Source: a bacterium (GTDB lineage: Bacteria > Bacteroidota > Ignavibacteria > Ignavibacteriales > Ignavibacteriaceae). From it: 64,000 nucleotides of DNA. A model generated the notes under the pieces. The model had not been told where the DNA came from and ran no database searches. It saw only the letters and a program-made list of their open reading frames with translations. The translations under genes were made by a program, and so were the position numbers. The stretch is from positions 248,001 through 312,000 of the forward strand of contig JADJWC010000004.1 in assembly GCA_016716565.1 (NCBI GenBank), given 5' to 3'. Positions within the stretch are counted from its first letter, which is position 1. The number at the start of each line of letters is the position of its first letter. Positions 1 to 9,251 of the stretch are shown here, one piece after another.

Positions 1-300
1 TTGAGAGAAATTAAGGAAGAAACAGGATTGGTTCCTGTTCAGCTTTGGGTTGCACCAACAGTAAATTCTTTCTACGAACCGAAAGATGAATACATCTGTC
101 TGCTTCCCGTGTTCGCAGCGAGAGTTGAAGCGGATGAAATTAAATTGAGTAAAGAACACACAGAATATCAATGGGTTGATAAATCGACAGCACAGAGATT
201 TCTTGCGTGGGAAGGTCAGCGTAAAGCGGTGCAGATAATTGAAGATTATTTTCTGAACGAAAAAAGTTTCTTCCACTTTGTTGAAATTAAAATTGAGTGA
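1..300 (+). CDS. Nudix hydrolase, C-terminal part (5' end outside window)
   Basis: The visible 99 residues begin with REIKEETGL, which matches the second half of the Nudix box (REUXEEXGU) that holds the Mg2+-binding glutamates. The first half of the box, with its conserved G and E, would lie upstream of base 1, so the gene is cut by the window edge and the TTG at base 1 is not a real start. Nudix enzymes hydrolyse nucleoside diphosphates linked to another group. The size and the FYEPKDEYICLLPVFAARV segment resemble small enzymes acting on dNTPs or dihydroneopterin triphosphate, but the substrate cannot be fixed from this fragment. The stop is TGA at 298-300, 89 nt before the next gene. Confidence 0.8.
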   Translation: MREIKEETGLVPVQLWVAPTVNSFYEPKDEYICLLPVFAARVEADEIKLSKEHTEYQWVDKSTAQRFLAWEGQRKAVQIIEDYFLNEKSFFHFVEIKIE

Positions 301-389
301 CTAACTTGCATTTGTACTCCTCCAATTATGTATTAAAACATCAATTGATTAATTTTCGCATCATTTCATAATAAAATTTAAGGATTGCT

Positions 390-1307
390 TTGAGTTTGCT
401 CGTTGTTGGTTCTGTTGCTTTAGATTCCGTTGAAACTCCGTTTGACAAAATAGATGACGCTCTTGGAGGTTCAGCCACCTACATTTCACTTGCTGCAAGT
501 TACTTCTCCGCTCCGGTCGAGTTAATTGGTGTCGTTGGGAATGATTTTCCTAAAAAATATATCGATATGCTTGAACAGCATAACATCGGACTTGAAGGCT
601 TGCAAATAATCGAAGGCGAAAAAACATTTCGATGGGGAGGGAAGTATCACTACGATTTGAATGTCCGTGATACATTATTCACTGAGTTGAATGCATTTCA
701 AAATTTCAATCCAATAATTCCCGAAAAATTCAGAAAAGCAAAATATATCTGCCTTGGCAATATTGATCCAATTCTTCAAATGAAAGTGCTCGACCAGGTT
801 TCGGATCCGCAATTTGTTGTCTGCGATACAATGAACTTATGGATAAACTTAATGAAACAGGATTTGATAAAATTATTAAAGCGTGTAAATGTTTTTATCC
901 TGAATGATTCAGAAGCAAGAATGCTTACTGAAGAACCGAACCTGATAAAAGCTGCAAGACAAATTCGTCAGATGGGTCCCGAAATTCTGATCATCAAAAA
1001 AGGCGAGCACGGTGCAATGCTGTTTACAGAAGACACAATATTTTCTGCGCCTGCATATCCAATGGAAATAATTTTAGATCCAACCGGTGCCGGTGATACT
1101 TTTGCTGGTGGATTCATCGGCTATTTACATAAAACAAGAGAACTCGATTCTGATAATATAAAAAGAGCAGTGATATACGGCAGCGCAATGGCTTCATTCT
1201 GTGTCGAAAAATTCAGCACGAAAGCTTTAGAAGATTTATCCTATCTTCAAATACAGGATCGGTTCAGAGAATTCAAGAAATTATCCACCTTTGATGAAAC
1301 CAACTGA
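390..1307 (+). CDS. PfkB-family carbohydrate or nucleoside kinase
   Basis: A 305-residue ribokinase-fold kinase, the usual length for the family. The C-terminal PfkB signature DPTGAGDTF is at residues 230-238, with Asp236 as the predicted catalytic base and GAGD forming the anion hole. The N-terminal di-glycine substrate region ALGGSATY is near residues 24-31. The start is TTG at 390, because no in-frame ATG gives a complete first strand (SLLVVGSVALD). The 3' end overlaps the start of mtnA by 14 nt, so the two are probably translated together. The substrate is unknown: the partner suggests a 5-modified ribose such as methylthioribose or 5-deoxyribose, or a nucleoside, but sequence alone does not decide this. 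Confidence 0.85.
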   Translation: MSLLVVGSVALDSVETPFDKIDDALGGSATYISLAASYFSAPVELIGVVGNDFPKKYIDMLEQHNIGLEGLQIIEGEKTFRWGGKYHYDLNVRDTLFTELNAFQNFNPIIPEKFRKAKYICLGNIDPILQMKVLDQVSDPQFVVCDTMNLWINLMKQDLIKLLKRVNVFILNDSEARMLTEEPNLIKAARQIRQMGPEILIIKKGEHGAMLFTEDTIFSAPAYPMEIILDPTGAGDTFAGGFIGYLHKTRELDSDNIKRAVIYGSAMASFCVEKFSTKALEDLSYLQIQDRFREFKKLSTFDETN

Positions 1308-2328
1308 GTACTTTTCCGTAAGATTTGTCCATAAGGACTCCTATGGAGAGCAGGATAAGCTGACGTTTCTCGATCAGACAAAACTTCCACTCGAAGAAAA
1401 TTATATTGAGACTGATGATTACATTCGAATTGCCGAAGCAATTGAGAAACTGGAAGTTCGAGGCGCACCATTAATTGGAATCGCTGCTGCCTACGCGCTT
1501 GCTCTCTCACTAAAGAATATCAAATCTGACATTGAACATAAATTTAATTCTGCTTATAAACGATTAGCTGAAACAAGACCAACTGCAGTTAATTTGTTTC
1601 AAGCATTAGATGAAATGAAAGCAGCGTTTGAGAACATTACGGATAAAACTTCTGCATACGAGATTTTAAAATCAAAGGCAATTGAAATTCATAAGAAAGA
1701 CGAAGAATTTTGTTTGCGTATTGGAAGGAACGGCTTGAGTCTGTTCAAACAGATATCAAATGTGCTGACTCACTGCAACACAGGAAAGCTTGCAACCGGC
1801 GGACTTGGTACTGCTTTCGGAATTATAAAAACTGCTTTTGAAAACGGATTAGTAAACCATGTTTTTGCAGATGAAACCAGACCTTTGATGCAGGGTTTAC
1901 GACTAACAACTTTCGAACTCGACAGGAGCGGGATTCCATTTACAATGCAGACAGATTCATCTGCTGCTGAACTGATGAAACAAGGAAAAGTTGATCTTGT
2001 AATAACAGGTGCTGACCGGATTGCGCTCAACGGTGATTCTGCTAATAAAATTGGTACATACAATCTGGCTATACTTGCTAACTTTCATAATATTCCATTT
2101 TACATCGCAGCACCTTCTACAACTATTGATAGAAAAATTCCATCAGGAAAAGAAATAGTAATCGAGTACAGAAATAAGAAAGAACTCTTTTATATAAATG
2201 ATGTGCTTATCGCATCCGAAAATTTTGATGCATTCACTCCTGCTTTTGATGTAACTCCCGCCCATCTTATTTCAGGAATTATAACAGAAGAAGGTTTATT
2301 TACTTTTCCATACAACTTCATCCGATGA
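1294..2328 (+). CDS. mtnA: S-methyl-5-thioribose-1-phosphate isomerase
   Basis: The enzyme converts 5-methylthioribose-1-phosphate to the ribulose phosphate in methionine salvage. The family belongs to the eIF2B-alpha-like aldose-ketose isomerases. Signature blocks seen (344-residue numbering from the ATG) are RGAPLIGIAAAYALAL (57-72), THCNTGKLATGGLGT with predicted catalytic Cys161, DETRPLMQGLRLT, and TGADRIALNGDSANKIGTYN with predicted catalytic Asp241. Length is normal. The ATG at 1294 is preferred over the TTG at 1291. The gene overlaps the PfkB kinase at its 5' end and recO by 4 nt (ATGA) at its 3' end. No mtnP, mtnK or downstream salvage genes are in the window. Confidence 0.93.
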   Translation: MKPTEYFSVRFVHKDSYGEQDKLTFLDQTKLPLEENYIETDDYIRIAEAIEKLEVRGAPLIGIAAAYALALSLKNIKSDIEHKFNSAYKRLAETRPTAVNLFQALDEMKAAFENITDKTSAYEILKSKAIEIHKKDEEFCLRIGRNGLSLFKQISNVLTHCNTGKLATGGLGTAFGIIKTAFENGLVNHVFADETRPLMQGLRLTTFELDRSGIPFTMQTDSSAAELMKQGKVDLVITGADRIALNGDSANKIGTYNLAILANFHNIPFYIAAPSTTIDRKIPSGKEIVIEYRNKKELFYINDVLIASENFDAFTPAFDVTPAHLISGIITEEGLFTFPYNFIR

Positions 2329-3068
2329 GTGAAATCCTTAAAACGGAAGCCGTAGTTCTGAGCAAGATGAACTATGGCGATACAAGTAGTATCGTGTCAT
2401 TATTTACCGAAGATTATGGTAAAGTAAGTCTCATTGTTAAAGGGGCAAGATCACCAAAATCAAAGTATGGAAAAATTGTTGACCCCCTGAATTACCTTTC
2501 GATTGTTTTCTACAAAAAGGAATCAAGAGAAATTCAATTACTCTCGCAAGCTGATCTGATTGAACATTACCAGCGGATTAAAAGTGATATTGACAGAATA
2601 GAATACGCACTGGCAGTAATTGAGCTTGTCAAGTATATCCTGGCAGATTCAGAGGTGAATAAAAAAATTTTCAAGGCTACAACCAGAATACTTTCGCGGT
2701 TAAATACGGGTGATGAAGCACCAGAAATCAGCTTTGGCAGGTTTTTTCTTTTTATTCTTAAAGAGACCGGATTTGAAATTCAGATCGATGCCTGTGCAAT
2801 CTGCGGTAAAACTAAATTCAACGAAAAATTGTTCTATAATTTTGAAAAAGGATTGATTTGTGGTGAATGTAGAAAATCAGTGGTTGATATTTATGATGTA
2901 AATTTGGAACTTTTGGAGTATTTAAAATGTCTAAAAAACAATGAATCGGCTGATAATTTTGGTAATCTAATAAGACGTAAAGCAATAAATTTTATGGAAA
3001 GTCATTTAAAATATCATTTGTCAGGTTTCAAAGGTCTTAGTTCAATAAAACTGTTTAATGAGAGGTAG
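2325..3068 (+). CDS. recO: DNA repair protein RecO
   Basis: RecO works with RecR and RecF to load RecA on SSB-coated single-stranded DNA. The 247-residue protein has the N-terminal OB fold (TEAVVLSKMNYGDTSSIVSL, about residues 7-26, then VKGARSPKSKYG) and a helical C-terminal part with a four-cysteine zinc site, CAIC at 157-160 and CGEC at 179-182. Some RecO proteins lack this zinc site. The start ATG overlaps the mtnA stop as ATGA. After the stop there are 70 nt to the next gene. Family assignment is secure; coupling to methionine salvage probably reflects operon packing only. Confidence 0.93.
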   Translation: MSEILKTEAVVLSKMNYGDTSSIVSLFTEDYGKVSLIVKGARSPKSKYGKIVDPLNYLSIVFYKKESREIQLLSQADLIEHYQRIKSDIDRIEYALAVIELVKYILADSEVNKKIFKATTRILSRLNTGDEAPEISFGRFFLFILKETGFEIQIDACAICGKTKFNEKLFYNFEKGLICGECRKSVVDIYDVNLELLEYLKCLKNNESADNFGNLIRRKAINFMESHLKYHLSGFKGLSSIKLFNER

Positions 3069-3138
3069 TATAGGATTATTTCTACTATCCTGAAATAATC
3101 AGGAAAAATTATTTAATGTAAATTCATTGGGAGAAAAA

Positions 3139-4623
3139 ATGAAAATAAAAGGAATCGTTGGTGCACTGACGCTATTATTCATTGGGATATTGTTCGGTGC
3201 CATTCTCGTATCAGGATTTGGTTTAGTACGGCCTGGACTTGCAGATATAAATCTTGGTGCTTCTGAACCACCAGTAAAATTGGATGCAGATGCTTCATCA
3301 TTTAGTCAGGCCTTCATTGAAGTAGCAGAAAAAGTTACTCCGGCGATAGTTCAAATCGCTGTGGTTTCCGAAAGAGAAAATCCACACAGTGATTGGTTCT
3401 TCTTTCCGTTTAAAGATATGCCTAAAGAGCAGAAGGGTTCCGGAAGCGGAATAATTATTTCAGAGGATGGTTACATCGTTACTAATAACCATGTCGTTGA
3501 AAATGCAAGTAAAGTTACTGTTGGACTTTCAGATAAAAGACAGTTCGATGCAGTTGTGGTTGGAACAGATCCACTTACAGATCTTGCAGTGGTTAAAATT
3601 GAAGAGGACAATTTGCCAGTAGCATTTTTGGGTAATTCAGATAACTTAAAAGTTGGTCAATGGGTTATGGCTATTGGGAATCCACTTTCTCTTAGTTCAA
3701 CAGTTACTGCTGGTATTGTAAGTGCAATAGGTCGCGGACAGCTCGGATTAATCCGTGATAGTTATGGTGTTGAAAACTTTATTCAGACTGATGCCGCCAT
3801 AAATCCCGGCAACAGTGGTGGAGCACTCGTTGATCTGTCAGGCTCAGTAATTGGAATTAATTCAGCAATTGCAGCTGGCGGTGGTGGAACTTACATAGGT
3901 TATGGATTTGCGATACCAATAAATCTGGCAAAAGCCGTTGCGCAGGATTTGATCGCACATGGAAAAGTTAGCAGAGGTTATATTGGAATTAACATTGGTG
4001 AAGTTGATAACGCAATTGCAAAATCTCTTGGAATGGATAAACCAAAGGGAATAATAATTCAAGGTATCGTTGAAGATGGTGCTGCTTCGAAAGCTGACTT
4101 AAAGGCTGGAGATATTATTCTTGAAATTGATGGAAGGGAAGTTAACAAACCAAATGAACTTCAGAGTTATGTGGCTTCATTAACAGCAGGAACTACTGTT
4201 AATCTGAAAATATTCAGAGATGGTAAAACTCTAGATAGAAAAGTAACACTCAAAGCTCGCGATGAAGATATTAAGACAGAACCGGTATCCGATAACAATG
4301 ATTCAAAAGAGAAAAAAGAGTCTGGATCATCAACAGCTAAATTTGATAACCTAGGCTTGACTGTTAAAAATCTTACTGAAAAAGATAGGACAGATTTTAA
4401 ACTCAGCTCAGGTGTACTAATTACGGAAGTAAAGCCATTCAGCAAAGCTGAAGACCAGAGATTATTTTCAGGTTTGGTAATTACCGAGGCAGATAAAGAA
4501 AAAGTAAGCAATGTGGAAGATTTCAAAGATATCGTTGACAGAAAGAAAGGCTCAGCTTTACTTTTAAAAGTCGTTGACAGAGAAGGCAACAACAGGTTTG
4601 TTGGTATTGAAATACCTGAATAA
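3139..4623 (+). CDS. DegP/HtrA-family periplasmic serine protease
   Basis: An envelope quality-control protease. Numbered from ATG 3139 (494 residues), it has an N-terminal hydrophobic segment at about residues 7-27 that acts as a signal peptide or anchor. A trypsin-like domain follows, with the triad His118 (TNNHVVENA), Asp148 (DPLTDLAVVKI) and Ser226 (NPGNSGGAL). A PDZ domain starts near residue 270 (RGYIGINIGEV) and a more degenerate second PDZ lies near the C-terminus (about 415-490). A charged, low-complexity linker rich in D, K, E and S separates the PDZ domains. The GGGAG-like ribosome site at 3128-3133 lies inside the longer frame from TTG 3127, which is why ATG 3139 is chosen. A strong terminator follows. 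Confidence 0.95.
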   Translation: MKIKGIVGALTLLFIGILFGAILVSGFGLVRPGLADINLGASEPPVKLDADASSFSQAFIEVAEKVTPAIVQIAVVSERENPHSDWFFFPFKDMPKEQKGSGSGIIISEDGYIVTNNHVVENASKVTVGLSDKRQFDAVVVGTDPLTDLAVVKIEEDNLPVAFLGNSDNLKVGQWVMAIGNPLSLSSTVTAGIVSAIGRGQLGLIRDSYGVENFIQTDAAINPGNSGGALVDLSGSVIGINSAIAAGGGGTYIGYGFAIPINLAKAVAQDLIAHGKVSRGYIGINIGEVDNAIAKSLGMDKPKGIIIQGIVEDGAASKADLKAGDIILEIDGREVNKPNELQSYVASLTAGTTVNLKIFRDGKTLDRKVTLKARDEDIKTEPVSDNNDSKEKKESGSSTAKFDNLGLTVKNLTEKDRTDFKLSSGVLITEVKPFSKAEDQRLFSGLVITEADKEKVSNVEDFKDIVDRKKGSALLLKVVDREGNNRFVGIEIPE

Positions 4624-4650
4624 CCAATTAAAGAATAGATGATTTATGTG

Positions 4651-4680
4651 CGTCCCGATTTTTATCGGGACGTTTTTTTT
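4651..4680 (+). terminator. Rho-independent terminator after the HtrA gene
   Basis: A perfect stem CGTCCCGAT / ATCGGGACG with a short T-rich loop is followed directly by eight T residues. It lies 27 nt after the protease stop codon and 33 nt before aroC, so it should end the upstream transcript and make aroC the first gene of a new unit. Confidence 0.9.
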
Positions 4681-4712
4681 ATATTTGTCAGTAAACTAAT
4701 ATTAAAAAATCA

Positions 4713-5924
4713 ATGATCAGATTTCTTACTGCCGGCGAATCACACGGTAAAGCACTTGTAACAATTGTTGAAGGATTTCCCTCAAATCTTCCAATCAATG
4801 CAGATTACATTAATCAGCAGTTAAAGCGAAGACAAAGCGGATATGGCCGTGGTGCGAGAATGAAAATTGAATCGGACTCTGTTCAAATATTAAGTGGTAT
4901 TCGATTCGGAAAAACTATCGGTTCTCCAATTTCATTCTTAATTGAAAATAAAGATTGGGTGAACTGGCAGGAAATTATGAATATTAATAAAATTTCTGGA
5001 TCAGTTGACAAAATTACAATTCCACGTCCCGGTCACGCTGATTTGGTTGGGATTACTAAACATAATTTTGATGATATCAGAAATTCTATCGAACGTTCAA
5101 GTGCCCGGGAAACTGCAGCAAGAGTAGCTGCTGGTTCGGTTGCGAGACTATTTCTTGAGCATTTTGGTATTCACATCGGAAGTTTTGTTGAGAGTATTGG
5201 AGGGATCTACTCAACGCAGGATTATTATAACAAATTACTTCAGAATAAATATCCATTAAAAAAATCTGCAGCAGAAATATCAGAAAAGGCGGATAAAAGT
5301 TCAGTCAGGGTTCTTGACAATATTCAAGAAAATAAAATCATAAAAAAAATAAAATCAATTAAGAAAAACGGAGATACTCTCGGAGGCACTTTTATAACTA
5401 TCGCGACAGGTGTCCCTGTTGGGTTAGGAAGTTTTATGCATTTTGACAGAAAGCTTGATGCGGATATTGCTTTCAATATGATGTCAATAAATGCAGTTAA
5501 GGGTGTTGAAATCGGAATTGGATTTGAAAGTGCTGAAATGACAGGTTCAAAAGTTCACGATGAAATTATTTTTAAAGACAAAACCTTCTCAAGAAAAACA
5601 AACTTCGCCGGAGGAATTGAAGGTGGAATTTCTGACGGGTTGCCTATTGTAGTAAGAGCTGCTATGAAACCAATTTCAACTCTGGCAAAACCTCTATCAA
5701 GCATTGATCTGAGCACAAAGAAAAAAATCAAGTCACGCTACGAACGAAGTGATTTCACTGCAGTACCTGCATGTTCTGTCATTTCTGAAAGTGCATTATC
5801 CTGGGTAATTGCAAAGCATTTTCTTGAAAAGTTTGGTGGTGATTCAATTGAAGAAACAAGTGATAACTTCAATTCATTCATAAAAAAATCTCCTGCAAGA
5901 ATAAAAAAGGGATTCAGTAAATAA
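4713..5924 (+). CDS. aroC: Chorismate synthase
   Basis: Catalyses the last shikimate-pathway step, conversion of EPSP to chorismate, using reduced FMN. Signatures are FLTAGESHG at residues 4-12, RRQSGYGRGARM near 39-50, PRPGHADL near 104-111 and a RSSARETAARVAAG block at about 129-142. The C-terminal part carries SDFTAVPACSVI. The 403 residues are slightly longer than usual, with a Lys-rich stretch near 185-225 that is probably a surface loop. One base separates its stop from the following ATG, so it is likely cotranscribed with the MBL-fold gene. Chorismate also feeds the pabB-pabC fusion at 31887. Confidence 0.95.
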   Translation: MIRFLTAGESHGKALVTIVEGFPSNLPINADYINQQLKRRQSGYGRGARMKIESDSVQILSGIRFGKTIGSPISFLIENKDWVNWQEIMNINKISGSVDKITIPRPGHADLVGITKHNFDDIRNSIERSSARETAARVAAGSVARLFLEHFGIHIGSFVESIGGIYSTQDYYNKLLQNKYPLKKSAAEISEKADKSSVRVLDNIQENKIIKKIKSIKKNGDTLGGTFITIATGVPVGLGSFMHFDRKLDADIAFNMMSINAVKGVEIGIGFESAEMTGSKVHDEIIFKDKTFSRKTNFAGGIEGGISDGLPIVVRAAMKPISTLAKPLSSIDLSTKKKIKSRYERSDFTAVPACSVISESALSWVIAKHFLEKFGGDSIEETSDNFNSFIKKSPARIKKGFSK

Positions 5925-5925
5925 T

Positions 5926-6567
5926 ATGTTGAAGGTGAAAGTATTTACGTTCAATTTATTCTCAGAGAACACAATTATAATTTGGGATGAAGAAACTTGT
6001 GAGGCTGCTATTGTTGATCCGGGAAATTCATCACCAACAGAGGATGATGAACTTATCAATTTTATTTCATCAAATAATTTGCAGATAAAATTTTTGATTA
6101 ACACTCATTGCCATATCGACCATATTCTTGGATGCAGATTTATAAAAGAAAAATATAATCCTGTTTACTACGCACCTGAACTCGATATTCCATTGCTTGA
6201 ACATGCTCAGCAGCAGGCACAAATGTTTGATATAAATCTTGAACAACCACCAAAGCCGGATAAGCTGATTACAGAACAAACGGAAATTGCAATAGGTGAA
6301 TCGATACTTAAATTTATCTTTACACCCGGACACACACCAGGTGAATACTGTATTTATCTCCAAAAAGAAAAAATCTGTATTACCGGTGATGTATTATTTA
6401 ATGAAAGTATCGGCAGAACTGATCTTTGGGGCGGAAACTATGAAACTTTACTTAATTCAATTCAGGAAAAATTATTTCTACTTGATGATGATGTTGTAAT
6501 TTATCCGGGACATGGTGACCCAAGTACAATTGGATATGAAAAACAGAATAATCCTTTTCTGGTATAG
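5926..6567 (+). CDS. MBL-fold metallo-hydrolase (glyoxalase II-like)
   Basis: A 213-residue metallo-beta-lactamase-fold hydrolase. The metal-binding motif THCHIDH is at residues 60-66 (H-x-H-x-D-H). Further ligands are predicted at His136 (TPGHTPGE), Asp155 (ITGDVLF) and a C-terminal PGHGDPST histidine. This is the short type II glyoxalase-like subgroup, whose members hydrolyse thioesters or act on low-molecular-weight thiol adducts. It lacks the long C-terminal helical domain of classical hydroxyacylglutathione hydrolase, so the exact substrate is open. It follows aroC by one base. Confidence 0.88.
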   Translation: MLKVKVFTFNLFSENTIIIWDEETCEAAIVDPGNSSPTEDDELINFISSNNLQIKFLINTHCHIDHILGCRFIKEKYNPVYYAPELDIPLLEHAQQQAQMFDINLEQPPKPDKLITEQTEIAIGESILKFIFTPGHTPGEYCIYLQKEKICITGDVLFNESIGRTDLWGGNYETLLNSIQEKLFLLDDDVVIYPGHGDPSTIGYEKQNNPFLV

Positions 6568-6601
6568 CAAAACATTTCAGAATTAATTCGTGGACTTTGT
6601 G

Positions 6602-8146
6602 ATGAAAGAAAAAATTGACAAGCTGTTAAAATTAAAAGAAGAAGCTAAACTTGGTGGAGGTGAGGAAAGAATAAAAAGCCAGCACGAAAAAGGTAAGCTC
6701 ACAGCGCGTGAACGAATTGAATTGCTGGTTGATGAAGGAAGTTTTGAAGAAGTCGATATGTTTGTAAAACATCGGGCAAGAGATTTTGGTCTTGATAAAC
6801 AGCATTATCCCGGTGATGGAGTTGTTACCGGCTTTGCAAAAATTGATGGAAGACCGATAGCATTATTCAGTCAGGATTTTACAGTGTTCGGCGGTTCACT
6901 TTCCGAAGCACACGCTGAGAAGATTGTAAAAGTGATGAAGATGGCAATGAAAGCTGGTATTCCGGTTATTGGATTAAATGATTCAGGTGGTGCGAGAATC
7001 CAGGAAGGTGTCGTAAGTCTTGGAGGTTACGCTGATATTTTCCTTCTGAATACACTTGCTTCAGGAGTTGTTCCGCAGATTTCCGTGATACTTGGGCCTT
7101 GTGCTGGCGGAGCGGTTTACTCACCCGCAATAACTGATTTTGTATTTATGGTGAAGCGAACCAGCTATATGTTTGTCACAGGACCAAATGTTGTCAAAAC
7201 AGTAACGCACGAAGATGTAACATTTGAAGATCTCGGAGGTGCAGAAACTCATGCAAGCAAAAGCGGAGTTGCTCATTTCATCTTCGAAAATGAAATTGAA
7301 ACTCTGTTGAACGTACGAAAACTAATTGGTTACCTTCCATTAAACTATAGAGACAAAAGCCCGGAAATAGTTTTTGACCAGAATAAACTTAATCCGGAAC
7401 CGAGGCTTGATAAAATAATTCCTGATAATCCAAATAAGCCATACGATATGAAAGAGATAATTTTTATGCTTGCTGATGATCAGGAATTTTTAGAGGTTCA
7501 ACAGTATTACGCTGAGAATATCATCTGTGGTTTTTGCAGACTGGGTGGAATGGCAGTTGGAGTAATTGCTAATCAACCTGCAGTTCTGGCAGGAGTATTA
7601 GATATAAATGCTTCAACTAAAGCTGCACGTTTTGTAAGATTTTGTGATGCTTTTAATATACCAATGCTGGTTCTCGAAGATGTACCTGGATTTTTACCGG
7701 GTACCGAGCAAGAATGGAATGGAATAATCCGTCATGGAGCTAAATTATTGTATGCTTTCAGTGAAGCTACTGTTCCGAAAGTTACAGTCATAGTCAGAAA
7801 GGCGTATGGAGGAGCGTATGATGTTATGAACTCCAAGCACATCAGAGGTGATTTTAACTTTGCGTGGCCTTCAGCAGAGATTGCAGTAATGGGTCCGAAA
7901 GGTGCAGTTGAGATCATCTTTAAAAAAGAAATTGCAAAAGCATCCGATCCCGAAAAGGAGATTGAGAAAAAATTATCCGAGTACATCGATAAATTTGCAA
8001 ATCCTTACATAACTGCCGAAAGAGGATATGTAGATGATGTAATTGTGCCCAGTGAAACAAAGACAAAGCTAGTAAATGCATTTAATTTACTTCGCACAAA
8101 AGTTGATACTAATCCGAAGAAGAAACATGGCAATATACCTTTATAG
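6602..8146 (+). CDS. Acyl-CoA carboxylase carboxyltransferase (propionyl-CoA carboxylase beta type)
   Basis: The carboxyltransferase subunit moves CO2 from carboxybiotin to an acyl-CoA, most likely propionyl-CoA to methylmalonyl-CoA. It has tandem crotonase folds. The N-half shows RIELLVDEGSFEE, GGSLSEAHAEKI, NDSGGARIQEG and GPCAGGAVYSPA. The C-half shows DVPGFLPGTEQE, KAYGGAYDVMNSK and MGPKGAVEII. Length (514-518) is typical of the PccB/MmdA family. The sequence alone does not separate a carboxylase from the decarboxylase alpha subunit, and no biotin carboxylase or biotin carrier gene is adjacent. ATG 6602 is preferred; GTG 6590 would add four residues. Confidence 0.9.
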   Translation: MKEKIDKLLKLKEEAKLGGGEERIKSQHEKGKLTARERIELLVDEGSFEEVDMFVKHRARDFGLDKQHYPGDGVVTGFAKIDGRPIALFSQDFTVFGGSLSEAHAEKIVKVMKMAMKAGIPVIGLNDSGGARIQEGVVSLGGYADIFLLNTLASGVVPQISVILGPCAGGAVYSPAITDFVFMVKRTSYMFVTGPNVVKTVTHEDVTFEDLGGAETHASKSGVAHFIFENEIETLLNVRKLIGYLPLNYRDKSPEIVFDQNKLNPEPRLDKIIPDNPNKPYDMKEIIFMLADDQEFLEVQQYYAENIICGFCRLGGMAVGVIANQPAVLAGVLDINASTKAARFVRFCDAFNIPMLVLEDVPGFLPGTEQEWNGIIRHGAKLLYAFSEATVPKVTVIVRKAYGGAYDVMNSKHIRGDFNFAWPSAEIAVMGPKGAVEIIFKKEIAKASDPEKEIEKKLSEYIDKFANPYITAERGYVDDVIVPSETKTKLVNAFNLLRTKVDTNPKKKHGNIPL

Positions 8147-8258
8147 AACTTAACTTTTTGTTATTAGAAGAGTTATAGCAAACATTTGATTTTCCACTTG
8201 ATAAAGGATATATTAACCGCTAAATTTGACAAAGTAATTTTAAAACCAGAGAGAACAC

Positions 8259-9251
8259 ATGAGGCGAATCTTACTTAAGTTACCAATCATACTTTCGATA
8301 ATTGCAATTATTTATTCTTGCAGTGGCAGTGACGAAATTACCAAGAAAAAAGAAGATGCAATTAACAACAAAGGTAATGTTGTTACTGAGATGCTTGAAC
8401 AGGCAAGACAGTTCTATCTTACCGCCCTCGAAAAACAGAATTCAAACCAGGTTGAAGAAGCTGTGCAGAATTATGAATCCGCATTGAGGATAATTAATAA
8501 TCTTAGTTATTATCCTGGAGTAGATGATAATGAATCATACATTGAGCTCGAGACAGCAATTATCGAAGACTATAAATCTTATGTTGATGGTTTGTCAGAA
8601 CTTCCTCCAGGAATGTCATTAGCTGCTTTGGAGGAGTGGATGAAAGGATATGTGTCTGAGATCGAGCTTACTGATGATGAAAAACAAGAGAGAGAAATTA
8701 TCCCTGCCGATATTCCTCTGGAAGTTAATGGTTATGTGGAGCAATATCTTACCTATTTTACCGGTAAGGGTGAGAGGTCAATGCGTCTGTGGCTTGAGAG
8801 ATCAGGCAAGTACTTTCCGATGATGTCGAGTATTTTTGCTTCGGAAGGAGTTCCGAAACAGCTAATGTATTTAAGTATGATGGAGTCAGGATTGAATCCA
8901 ACAGCCAGATCCTGGGCTCGAGCGGTTGGGCTTTGGCAATTCATAAAATCAACCGGAAATCTGTATGGATTGGATGGAAATTTCTATTATGATGAAAGAA
9001 GAGATCCTGTTAAATCAACTACTGCAGCAGCAAAACATTTAAAAGATTTATACACTTCATTAGGTGATTGGTACCTGGCACTTGCGGCTTATAATTGCGG
9101 TGAAGGACGGGTACGAAGAGCTATGATGAAATCAGGTGCAAATGACTTCTGGTCTTTAAGAAAACACCTTCCAAGAGAAACAAGAAATTATACCTCAATA
9201 TATTGCTGTTTGTATGATAGCTATGGATCCGGTCGCATACGGTTTCAGTAA
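8259..9251 (+). CDS. MltD-like lytic transglycosylase lipoprotein, 5' part of a frameshifted gene
   Basis: Encodes the N-terminal half of a membrane-bound lytic murein transglycosylase. A signal peptide ends in the lipobox-like YSC (Cys21). It is followed by a helical, TPR-like region (about 45-110) and an SLT (goose-lysozyme-type) domain. MESGLNPTARSWARAVGLWQ carries the catalytic Glu, and LGDWYLALAAYNCGEGRVRR is the typical downstream block. The frame runs off after LPRETRNY near base 9191 into unrelated residues (SIYCCLYDSYGSGRIRFQ). The expected continuation is in another frame starting at CCT 9193. One gene is therefore split by an indel of -2 or +1. Confidence 0.9.
   Translation: MRRILLKLPIILSIIAIIYSCSGSDEITKKKEDAINNKGNVVTEMLEQARQFYLTALEKQNSNQVEEAVQNYESALRIINNLSYYPGVDDNESYIELETAIIEDYKSYVDGLSELPPGMSLAALEEWMKGYVSEIELTDDEKQEREIIPADIPLEVNGYVEQYLTYFTGKGERSMRLWLERSGKYFPMMSSIFASEGVPKQLMYLSMMESGLNPTARSWARAVGLWQFIKSTGNLYGLDGNFYYDERRDPVKSTTAAAKHLKDLYTSLGDWYLALAAYNCGEGRVRRAMMKSGANDFWSLRKHLPRETRNYTSIYCCLYDSYGSGRIRFQ

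Noticed and set aside
4167..4592. 141-codon open frame on the - strand opposite the HtrA gene
   Set aside because: It is antisense to the PDZ region of a well-supported protease, has a Ser/Leu-rich translation without a family match, and has no ribosome site.
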